Made by a program: the position numbers and the translations under genes. A stretch of 10,363 nt of DNA from Myxococcales bacterium (GTDB lineage: Bacteria > Myxococcota > Myxococcia > Myxococcales > Anaeromyxobacteraceae), in the NCBI GenBank assembly GCA_021784495.1, contig JAJXSQ010000044.1, positions 1 through 10,363 on the forward strand. Reading direction: 5' to 3'. Below, in pieces: positions 1 through 8,588 of the stretch. A model generated the notes under the pieces. It was not told the DNA's origin. It searched no databases and saw only the letters and a program-made list of their open reading frames with translations. Numbering within the stretch: the stretch's first letter is position 1; the number at the start of each line of letters is the position of its first letter.

Positions 1-1
1 G

Positions 2-748
2 GTGGCGGCCGCCCGCGACGCCGCCGGGCGCCGGGGGCTCCCCTTCGCCCCGCGCGGCGGCCTGGCGCTCGCGCGCCTCGCCGAGGCGTCGGGGGCGGAG
101 GCGCTCCTGGTCCTCACCGACGACGCCGCGGTGCTCTGGAGCGCCGGCGCGGAGCGGCGCTGGAGCCCGGGCATGGGCCTCCTCCGGATGCGCCGGGCCC
201 TCGGGGCCGGCGGCCGGCCCCCGGGCCCGGGGAGCCGCGATCCGTTCCTGGAGGCCGCGGCCATCGGCCCCGGCGACGAGGTGCTCGACGCGACGCTCGG
301 GCTCGGCGCCGACGCCCTGGTCGCCGCCGCCGCCTGCGGCCCGGCGGGGCGCGTGGTCGCCCTCGAGGCCTCCGCCCCGCTCGCCGCCTGGGTGGGCGAG
401 GGGCTCGCCCGGCTCGGCGCCGGGCCGGCCGGCCGGATCGAGGTCCGGGCGGGCGACCACCGGGCGGTCCTCGCGACGCTCCCGCCGCGGAGCTTCGACG
501 TGGTCTGCTTCGACCCGATGTTCCGCCACCCCCGCCGCGAGCCCGGCGGGTTCGACGCCGTGCGGCGGCTCGCCGAGGCGGCGCCGCTCGCGCCGGAGAC
601 GCTGGCGGCGGCGCGGCGGGTCGCGCGCCGCTGGGTGATCGTGAAGGACGGGGCGCCGGGCTGGGATCTCGCGCGGCTCGGGCTCACGCCGCTCCCCAGC
701 GCGCGCGGCGCCCACCGCTACTTCGGGCGGGCCGCGCCCCTCGCCTGA
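2..748 (+). CDS. RsmJ-like class I SAM-dependent methyltransferase (5'-partial)
   Basis: This is probably an S-adenosylmethionine-dependent methyltransferase of the RsmJ/YhiQ-like group, whose E. coli member methylates 16S rRNA. The substrate here is not proven. Counting from the GTG at position 2, a SAM-binding motif I (LDATLGLGA) lies at residues 95-103, an acidic motif II residue at E122, and a DPMF motif IV at 171-174. A VIVKDGAPGW strand follows at 212-221 and a C-terminal HRYF at 238-241. The N-terminal part (PFAPR, VLW and the PGMGLLRMRR stretch at 56-65) resembles the small N-terminal domain of this family, as I recall it. The frame is open to the window edge and homologues usually have some residues before this point. 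The GTG is therefore more likely an internal valine, and the gene starts outside the window. The stop TGA (746-748) faces the lon stop 21 bp away, with no clear terminator between them. Confidence 0.7.
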   Translation: MAAARDAAGRRGLPFAPRGGLALARLAEASGAEALLVLTDDAAVLWSAGAERRWSPGMGLLRMRRALGAGGRPPGPGSRDPFLEAAAIGPGDEVLDATLGLGADALVAAAACGPAGRVVALEASAPLAAWVGEGLARLGAGPAGRIEVRAGDHRAVLATLPPRSFDVVCFDPMFRHPRREPGGFDAVRRLAEAAPLAPETLAAARRVARRWVIVKDGAPGWDLARLGLTPLPSARGAHRYFGRAAPLA

Positions 749-769
749 CGCGGGGGCGCCTCCGGGCCC

Positions 770-3223
<2,454 letters not shown>

Positions 3224-3225
3224 GC

Positions 3226-3234
3226 CGCCTCCTT
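3226..3234 (-). promoter_or_regulatory. lon ribosome binding site
   Basis: On the minus strand GAAGGAGGC precedes the GTG at 3223 by only a few bases. This is an almost perfect Shine-Dalgarno sequence. It decides the lon start against the much longer open frame that runs on through clpX. Confidence 0.8.
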
Positions 3235-3250
3235 CGTGCCGCGGCCGCGC

Positions 3251-3284
3251 CCCGCCCGGCCCGACCCCCCGGGAGGCGGGCGGG
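3251..3284 (-). terminator. GC-rich hairpin in the clpX-lon gap (attenuator or partial terminator)
   Basis: Within the 68-bp clpX-lon gap, CCCGCCCG (3251-3258) and CGGGCGGG (3277-3284) form a perfect 8-bp stem around an 18-nt loop. There is no U-tract on the minus-strand RNA side. It could be a partial terminator, a processing site or a 3'-end stabiliser separating clpX from lon expression. The lon ribosome binding site lies downstream of it. In such GC-rich DNA some stems arise by chance, so the role is uncertain. Confidence 0.35.
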
Positions 3285-3291
3285 CCCGGCG

Positions 3292-4530
<1,239 letters not shown>

Positions 4531-4572
4531 GGCGGTCTCTCCTCGGCGCCCGGCCCGGGCCCCCGGAACATT

Positions 4573-5184
4573 CTAGCCGGCCTTCGGCCCCGCCGCCTTC
4601 TTCGAGGAGATCACCTCGTCGACGAGGCCGTACTCCTTCGCCTCGGCGGCGCTCATGAAGTAGTCCCGCTCGGTGTCCCGCTCGATCCGATCGAGCGGCT
4701 GGCGCGCGTTCGCGGCCAGGAGCTCGTTGAGCCGCTTCTTGAGGCGCAGGATCTCCTTGGCCTGGATCTCGATGTCGGTGGCCTGCCCACCCGCCCCGCC
4801 CGAGGGCTGGTGGATCATCACCCGCGCGTTCGGGAGCGCGAAGCGCTTGCCCTGCGCGCCGCCGGCCAGCAGGAAGGCCCCCATGCTGGCCGCCTGGCCC
4901 AGGCAGATGGTCGAGACGGCCGGCTTCACGTACTGCATCGTGTCGTAGATCGCCATGCCGGAGGAGACCGAGCCCCCGGGGCTGTTGATGTAGAGGTTGA
5001 TGTCCTTGTCCGGGTCCTCCGACTCGAGGAAGAGGAGCTGGGCGATGATCACGTTGGCGACGTCGTCGTCCACCGGGGTGCCGAGGAAGACGATCCGGTC
5101 CTTGAGGAGCCGGCTGTAGATGTCGTAGCTGCGCTCGCCGCGGTGGGTCTGCTCGACCACGAACGGCATCGGGATGTAGGGCAT
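4573..5184 (-). CDS. clpP: ClpP, ATP-dependent Clp protease proteolytic subunit
   Basis: Serine peptidase of 203 residues that assembles into the two-ring tetradecamer capped by ClpX, and by ClpA or ClpC where present. The catalytic triad is visible as S100 (GQAASMGA), H125 (VMIHQPSGG) and D174 (RDYF). The oxyanion-hole glycine pair falls in SPGGSV (68-73). The ATG at 5184 is chosen because AGGGAG lies about 7 bases upstream, and MPYIPMPFVVEQT matches the usual short N-terminal segment of the family. A second in-frame ATG five codons further in is a weaker choice. The gene begins 19 bp after the tig stop and ends 42 bp before clpX, consistent with one transcript. No frameshift or missing active-site residue is seen. 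Confidence 0.97.
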   Translation of the reverse strand: MPYIPMPFVVEQTHRGERSYDIYSRLLKDRIVFLGTPVDDDVANVIIAQLLFLESEDPDKDINLYINSPGGSVSSGMAIYDTMQYVKPAVSTICLGQAASMGAFLLAGGAQGKRFALPNARVMIHQPSGGAGGQATDIEIQAKEILRLKKRLNELLAANARQPLDRIERDTERDYFMSAAEAKEYGLVDEVISSKKAAGPKAG

Positions 5185-5203
5185 CGCGTCGCTCCCTCTC
5201 GGT

Positions 5204-6493
5204 TCAGGACTGGACGGTGGCGGCCTGGGCGAGCAGGGAGAAGGCCTTCTCCTCGCGCACCCGGCTCTCCAGGGCGGCGCGCGCGTCCTTGCCGCGCAGC
5301 TGCTTCTGGACCTTCTGGAGCGGGACGCCCATCTCCGCGGCGAGCCGCCCCGCCTCGGCGGCGAGGTCCTCCTCGGTCACCTGCACCCCCTCGGCGGTGG
5401 CGATCGCGTCGAGGAGGATCCCCCCGCGCACCTGCAGGAGCGCCTGCTCGCGCAGGTCGGCCCGCAGCCGGGCGACGTCGAGCTCCAGCTGGGCGAGGTC
5501 GACCCCCATCCGGGCGAACCGCTCGGCGGTCCCCTCGAGCATCGTGTCGATGGCCCGCTCCACCAGCGAGGGGGGCACCTCGAACTCGTTCCGGGCGAGC
5601 GCCGCCTTCACCAGGGCGTCGCGGAACTCCCCCTCGGCCCGGCGCGACTCCCGCTTCTCGAGATCGGCGCGGAGCCGGGCGCGCAGCGCCTCGAGCGTCT
5701 CCACCCCGTCGACCCCCACCCGCGCCGCGAAGGCGTCGTCGAGCTCCGGCGACCGCTTCGCCTTGAGAGCGCGGAGGGTCACCTTGACGTGGGCGGTCCG
5801 GCCGCGGAGCGCCGGGTTGCGGTGCTCCGCCGGGAACGGCTCGTCGAACTCGGCCGACTCGCCGATGCGGCGGCCGGCCAGGACCGGGAGGTGGCCGTCC
5901 TCGACGCTCCCGGCCGAGACCCGGACCGTGACCCCCTCGGCGGTCGAGCCCTCGAAGGGCGCGCCGTCGATCGTCCCGACGTGATCGACGACCGCCCAGT
6001 CCCCCTCCTCGGCGACCTCGCGCCCCTCGACCGGCTCGAGCTGGGCGTGGGCCTCCTGGAGGCGGAGCAGCTCGGCGGCGACCAGCTCGTCGGTGACGGT
6101 CGCCGCCGGCCGGGTGACCGCCAGCCCGCGCCACTCCTTCGGCTCGATCCGCGGGCGGACCTCGACGCGGGCGGAGAAGCGGAGCGGGACCCCGGCGGCG
6201 ATGGCGCCCTCGATGGAGACCTGCGGCGGCGCGACCGGCTCGATCCCCTCCGCGGTCGCCGCCTCGGTGAAGCTCGACTGGACGACCTTCTCCACCACCT
6301 CCCCCTCGACCTCGGCGCGGTAGGTCCGCTCGAGGACGTGGCGCGGGACGTGGCCGGGCCGGAAGCCCCGGAGGGTCACCCGGCGACCGAGCGCCGTGTA
6401 CGCGCGATCGAGCTCCGCGGCGACCCGCTCCGGCTCGACCTCGATGGAGAGCTTGCGCTCGATGGGGGAGGTGGTCTCGACGGTGGTCTTCAT
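5204..6493 (-). CDS. tig: Trigger factor, ribosome-associated chaperone and peptidyl-prolyl isomerase
   Basis: Chaperone that docks at the ribosomal exit tunnel and shields nascent chains. It is 429 residues, close to E. coli (432). An N-terminal ribosome-binding domain (about 1-120) carries the signature loop GFRPGHVP at 43-50. The usual lysine of the GFRxGKxP signature is histidine here (H48). An FKBP-type isomerase domain spans about 160-246 (EEGDWAVVDHVGTIDG onward), followed by the helical substrate-binding C-terminal domain, much of it highly charged. The ATG at 6493 gives the conserved start region (VETTSPIERKLSIEVE). The Shine-Dalgarno is weak (AAAGAAG). A sigma70-like promoter lies 31-60 bp upstream. 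It is the first gene of the tig-clpP-clpX-lon unit and lies directly downstream of tRNA-Leu on the same strand. Confidence 0.96.
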   Translation of the reverse strand: MKTTVETTSPIERKLSIEVEPERVAAELDRAYTALGRRVTLRGFRPGHVPRHVLERTYRAEVEGEVVEKVVQSSFTEAATAEGIEPVAPPQVSIEGAIAAGVPLRFSARVEVRPRIEPKEWRGLAVTRPAATVTDELVAAELLRLQEAHAQLEPVEGREVAEEGDWAVVDHVGTIDGAPFEGSTAEGVTVRVSAGSVEDGHLPVLAGRRIGESAEFDEPFPAEHRNPALRGRTAHVKVTLRALKAKRSPELDDAFAARVGVDGVETLEALRARLRADLEKRESRRAEGEFRDALVKAALARNEFEVPPSLVERAIDTMLEGTAERFARMGVDLAQLELDVARLRADLREQALLQVRGGILLDAIATAEGVQVTEEDLAAEAGRLAAEMGVPLQKVQKQLRGKDARAALESRVREEKAFSLLAQAATVQS

Positions 6494-6523
6494 TCGCTTC
6501 TTTCGAGTGCGGGAAAGCGGCTA

Positions 6524-6552
6524 GAGGTACGTTCGGCGCCCGGCCGGGTCAA
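6524..6552 (-). promoter_or_regulatory. Promoter of the tig-clpP-clpX-lon operon
   Basis: TTGACC (6552-6547) and TACCTC (6529-6524) are separated by exactly 17 bp. The predicted start is near 6517, giving a leader of about 24 nt before the tig ATG. The -35 matches five of six consensus bases; the -10 is poor, but two other candidate promoters in this window share the TTGAC-N17-TA pattern. The -35 begins only 7 bp beyond the tRNA-Leu discriminator base. Confidence 0.6.
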
Positions 6553-6559
6553 GCGGAAA

Positions 6560-6641
6560 TGGGCGGGGAGGGGGTCGAACCCTCACGCCTCGCGGCACGG
6601 GATCCTAAGTCCCGCGCGTCTGCCAGTTCCGCCACCCGCCC
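6560..6641 (-). tRNA. tRNA-Leu (anticodon TAG)
   Basis: A complete cloverleaf can be drawn. The acceptor GGGCGGG pairs perfectly with CCCGCCC. The anticodon stem CGGGA/TCCCG encloses the loop CTTAGGA, giving anticodon TAG (leucine, CUA). There is a long class II variable arm with a GCC/GGC stem and a GCGA loop, and a T arm GAGGG-TTCGACC-CCCTC. The discriminator is A73. CCA is not encoded; the next bases are TTT. It is transcribed toward tig and separated from the other tRNAs by the plus-strand gene at 6711-7118. Confidence 0.96.
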
Positions 6642-6651
6642 GGTGGGGCCC

Positions 6652-6660
6652 TGTGTACCA
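6652..6660 (-). promoter_or_regulatory. Possible extended -10 for tRNA-Leu
   Basis: The minus strand reads TGGTACACA, a TGn extended -10 next to TACACA, ending about 10 bp before the mature tRNA-Leu 5' end. No acceptable -35 is seen 16-18 bp upstream. This is the best promoter candidate for this tRNA, but it is weak. Confidence 0.3.
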
Positions 6661-6710
6661 CACGCACGGAGGGGACGGCGCCCGGGCGGGGATGGTACAG
6701 AGGACGGCCG

Positions 6711-7118
6711 ATGCCGACGACCCACGACCACCCCGCCGACGCCCCCTGCCCGGCCACCTGCCCCGGCTGGTCCGAGGGGGCGCTCGAGCTGCTCGCCCTC
6801 CAGCGCCGGACCGCCGAGATGCTCGAGGCCTGCCGGAGCGCCGCGCGCGTGGAGTGCGTGATCGCGGCGCCGGCGACCCCGGGCGCGGAGCTCCCGGAGT
6901 TCCTGCAGGACGAGCCCCTGGTCCGGCTCAACCTGGTGGTCGGCCGGGACACCCCGGAGCTCATGATGGACGAGTGGGGGCTCCGCTGCACCCTCACGTT
7001 CCGGGGCCGGCGCCACGACTGCGCGGTCCCGTGGAGCGCGGTGGTGGGCGGGATCCTGGTGGCCCCCCCGCGCCCCCGGCGCCGCTTCGGCGTCATCGAG
7101 GGCGGGAAGAAGGACTGA
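6711..7118 (+). CDS. SspB-like ClpXP adaptor (specificity-enhancing factor), putative
   Basis: This 135-residue protein reads as an SspB-fold protein. In the known family SspB is a cytoplasmic dimer that delivers ssrA-tagged peptides to ClpXP. The core at about 69-118 (LVRLNL, then ELMMDEWGLRCTLTFRG, then AVPWSAVVGGILV) lines up by eye with E. coli SspB IVLNI, LANDEVRFNARFGG and VSVPLAAVLAIYA. The last residues (RRRFGVIEGGKKD) could play the part of the short XB tail that docks on the ClpX zinc domain. The N-terminal 45 residues are unlike E. coli and contain C13, C17 and C41. The ATG at 6711 has AGAGGA at a suitable distance. It is transcribed away from tRNA-Leu and tig and ends before the hairpin at 7171-7199. 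Closeness to clpX and clpP supports the call, but the similarity is judged by memory and it could be another small beta-fold protein. Confidence 0.6.
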   Translation: MPTTHDHPADAPCPATCPGWSEGALELLALQRRTAEMLEACRSAARVECVIAAPATPGAELPEFLQDEPLVRLNLVVGRDTPELMMDEWGLRCTLTFRGRRHDCAVPWSAVVGGILVAPPRPRRRFGVIEGGKKD

Positions 7119-7164
7119 GGGGGCCGGCCGCCGAGGCCCGGGCGGAGGCCGCCGGGGCCCCGAA

Positions 7165-7199
7165 AAGCGAGACGGCGGGGCCGCGCTGGCCCCGCCGTC
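7165..7199 (-). terminator. Terminator of tRNA-Lys, also shared stem for the convergent SspB-like gene
   Basis: GACGGCGGGGCC (7171-7182) and its exact complement (7188-7199) form a 12-bp perfect stem with a 5-nt loop. On the minus strand the stem is followed by TCGCTTTTC, giving a short U-tract after tRNA-Lys, whose 3' end is 4 nt away. On the plus strand the same stem follows the SspB-like gene by about 50 bp but has no U-tract there. It is probably intrinsic for the tRNA and possibly bidirectional. Confidence 0.75.
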
Positions 7200-7203
7200 C
7201 CTG

Positions 7204-7276
7204 TGAGCGCGGAAGGAATCGAACCTTCAACCTATGGATTAAGAGTCCATTGCTCTGCCAGTTGAGCTACGCGCCC
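7204..7276 (-). tRNA. tRNA-Lys (anticodon CTT)
   Basis: A 73-nt cloverleaf. The acceptor GGGCGCG pairs with CGCGCTC, with a G-T wobble at 2:71. The D arm is GCTC/GAGC. The anticodon stem ATGGA/TCCAT encloses CTCTTAA, giving anticodon CTT. The T arm is GAAGG-TTCGATT-CCTTC. The discriminator is A73 and CCA is not encoded; the bases that follow are CAG. It is the last gene of the tRNA cluster, with its own promoter upstream and a strong terminator downstream. Confidence 0.97.
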
Positions 7277-7314
7277 GGCTGAGACGTTCCGCTCGGGGTG
7301 GCCGAGGGTGCGCC

Positions 7315-7343
7315 GATCTACCAGCGCCCACCCGGGCTGTCAA
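7315..7343 (-). promoter_or_regulatory. Promoter of tRNA-Lys
   Basis: A consensus -35 TTGACA (7343-7338) is followed after exactly 17 bp by TAGATC (7320-7315). The predicted start is near 7308, leaving a leader of about 32 nt before the mature tRNA-Lys. The site lies in the 123-bp gap after tRNA-Arg(TCT). Confidence 0.65.
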
Positions 7344-7348
7344 CGACC

Positions 7349-7378
7349 GCGCCTCGCCCGGCCGCGGCCCGGAGGCGC
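7349..7378 (-). terminator. Hairpin between tRNA-Arg(TCT) and the tRNA-Lys promoter
   Basis: GCGCCTC (7349-7355) and GAGGCGC (7372-7378) pair perfectly, and the loop contains a further GGCC/GGCC inner stem. It sits after tRNA-Arg(TCT) and directly upstream of the tRNA-Lys -35. There is no U-tract on the minus strand, so it is only a possible terminator or processing signal for the upstream tRNAs. Confidence 0.35.
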
Positions 7379-7399
7379 GGCCCGCACCGGCGCGCGAGC

Positions 7400-7476
7400 T
7401 GGCGCGCCCGGAGGGAGTCGAACCCCCGACCCGCGGCTTAGAAGGCCGCTGCTCTATCCAGCTGAGCTACGGGCGC
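7400..7476 (-). tRNA. tRNA-Arg (anticodon TCT)
   Basis: A 77-nt cloverleaf including an encoded CCA (7402-7400). The acceptor GCGCCCG pairs with CGGGCGC and the discriminator is G73. The anticodon stem GCGGC/GCCGC encloses CTTCTAA, giving anticodon TCT (reads AGA/AGG). The T arm is GGGGG-TTCGACT-CCCTC. It differs from the tRNA-Arg(TCG) at 7594-7670 at only four positions. It lies 25 bp downstream of tRNA-His. Confidence 0.97.
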
Positions 7477-7501
7477 GAAGGCGTCGTGACGAAGAGAAAA
7501 A

Positions 7502-7578
7502 TGGGGTGAGTAAAGGGGTTCGAACCCTTAACCCCCGGATCCACAGTCCAGTGCTCTACCAGTTGAGCTATACCCACC
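7502..7578 (-). tRNA. tRNA-His (anticodon GTG)
   Basis: The anticodon loop CTGTGGA gives anticodon GTG. The acceptor GTGGGTA pairs with TACTCAC, with one G-T pair. The encoded extra G at -1 (7578) faces C73, the identity feature of tRNA-His. CCA is encoded (7504-7502). The T arm is AAGGG-TTCGAAC-CCCTT. It lies 15 bp after tRNA-Arg(TCG) and 25 bp before tRNA-Arg(TCT), so the three are probably one transcript. Confidence 0.97.
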
Positions 7579-7593
7579 ATGAGTCGAGTGCCT

Positions 7594-7670
<77 letters not shown>

Positions 7671-7719
7671 GAAGAGCCGACGCCGGGGGCGGTCGAGGTT
7701 CCTCCGCCGCCCGCTCGCT

Positions 7720-7741
7720 CCGGACCGCGTGGGCGGTCCGG
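7720..7741 (-). other. Perfect 9-bp hairpin between tRNA-Pro and tRNA-Arg(TCG)
   Basis: CCGGACCGC (7720-7728) and GCGGTCCGG (7733-7741) form a 9-bp perfect stem with a GTGG loop on the plus strand. It lies in the 93-bp spacer between tRNA-Pro and tRNA-Arg(TCG). It has no U-tract on the minus strand, so it may be a terminator without U-tract or a processing hairpin. Confidence 0.4.
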
Positions 7742-7763
7742 CCACCACCGTGCTGTCAAAGAA

Positions 7764-7837
7764 TCGGGGCGGCGGGATTCGGACCCGCGACCTCCTGCGC
7801 CCAAGGCAGGCGCGCTACCAGGCTGCGCTACGCCCCG
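7764..7837 (-). tRNA. tRNA-Pro (anticodon TGG)
   Basis: A 74-nt cloverleaf. The acceptor CGGGGCG pairs with CGCCCCG and the D arm is GCGC/GCGC. The anticodon stem CCTGC/GCAGG encloses CTTGGGC, giving anticodon TGG. The T arm is GCGGG-TCCGAAT-CCCGC. The discriminator is A73 and CCA is not encoded; the next bases are TTC. It is the first gene of the tRNA cluster, 48 bp after the rdgB stop. Confidence 0.97.
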
Positions 7838-7882
7838 GAAACAGTCGGCGGCGCGTCGAGCGGGCCGCTCCGAGAGGGGTGG

Positions 7883-7911
7883 TAACTAGCCGTTCCCCCT
7901 CGGTTCGTCAA
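7883..7911 (-). promoter_or_regulatory. Promoter of tRNA-Pro, overlapping the rdgB 3' end
   Basis: TTGACG (7911-7906) is followed after exactly 17 bp by TAGTTA (7888-7883). The first three bases of that -10 are the rdgB stop codon. The predicted start is near 7876, about 39 nt before the mature tRNA-Pro. It has the same TTGAC-N17-TA pattern as the tig and tRNA-Lys promoters, but the -10 is poor. Confidence 0.5.
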
Positions 7912-8545
7912 GCGTCCCGGCGAGGCCCGCGAGCCGGGCCAGCGCCGGGCGCAGCGCCCGGAAGGCCGCGCCGCGGTGCGAGAGCGCGTCCTTCGCCGCC
8001 GGCGCGAGCTCGGCCATCGTCGCCTCGTGGCCGTCGGGGACGAAGAGCGGATCGTAGCCGAAGCCCCCTCCCCCGCGCGGCGACCGGGCGATGCGCCCGC
8101 GGCAGCGCCCCTCGGCGCTGGCCAGCAGCCGGCCGTCGGGCGCGGCGACGGCGAGGACCGCGACGTAGGCGGCGCCACGCCCGGGGTCGTCGATCCGCGC
8201 CAGGGCGGCGAGCAGCTTCCGGTCGTTGGCGAGGTCGCGCTCGGCGCGCGGGAGCGGGCGGGGATCGAGGTCCTCCGACCAGCGGGCCGAGATCACCCCC
8301 GGCGCGCCCCCCAGGGCGTCCACGGCGAGCCCGGAGTCGTCGGCGAGCGCCGGCACCCCCGCGACCCGCGCGAAGGCCCGCGCCTTCTTCGCGGCGTTCT
8401 CGGCGAAGCTCGCCCCGTCCTCGAGCACCTCCGGGAGCGGCCGGCCGAGCTCCGCGGGGGAGAGGACGCGCACCGGCAGGCCGGCGACGAGCCGGAGCAG
8501 CTCGCGGAGCTTGCCGGGGTTGCTGGTGCCGAAGAAGAGGTCCAT
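7886..8545 (-). CDS. rdgB: RdgB/HAM1 family XTP/dITP pyrophosphatase
   Basis: Cytoplasmic nucleotide-pool cleaning enzyme that hydrolyses non-canonical purine triphosphates (dITP, XTP, ITP) to the monophosphate and pyrophosphate. It is 219 residues, slightly longer than E. coli (197). Family motifs in order: TSNPGKLREL (7-16), FAENAAKKA (47-55), the catalytic ADDSGL (68-73), the glycine-rich GGGGFGYDPLF, and the terminal LSHRG element. The ATG at 8545 is chosen because the family begins a few residues before the SNPGK motif. The Shine-Dalgarno is weak (GGGAC). It lies 43 bp after rph on the same strand, a pairing common in bacteria, and the two are probably co-transcribed. The stop codon overlaps a likely tRNA-Pro promoter. 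The gap to rph contains the perfect palindrome CGGAGGCCTCCG. Confidence 0.93.
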   Translation of the reverse strand: MDLFFGTSNPGKLRELLRLVAGLPVRVLSPAELGRPLPEVLEDGASFAENAAKKARAFARVAGVPALADDSGLAVDALGGAPGVISARWSEDLDPRPLPRAERDLANDRKLLAALARIDDPGRGAAYVAVLAVAAPDGRLLASAEGRCRGRIARSPRGGGGFGYDPLFVPDGHEATMAELAPAAKDALSHRGAAFRALRPALARLAGLAGTLDEPRGNG

Positions 8546-8588
8546 CCCGGTCCCGGGCGCGCGGAGGCCTCCGGGCCTCCGGGGTCGC

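Noticed and set aside
2..4. GTG at position 2 as the true start of the methyltransferase
   Set aside because: The frame is open to the edge and the family normally has more residues before the PFAPR segment, so this is more likely an internal valine. The real start cannot be seen.
749..769. Terminator between the convergent methyltransferase and lon genes
   Set aside because: The 21-bp gap has GC runs but no clean stem-loop and no U-tract on either strand.
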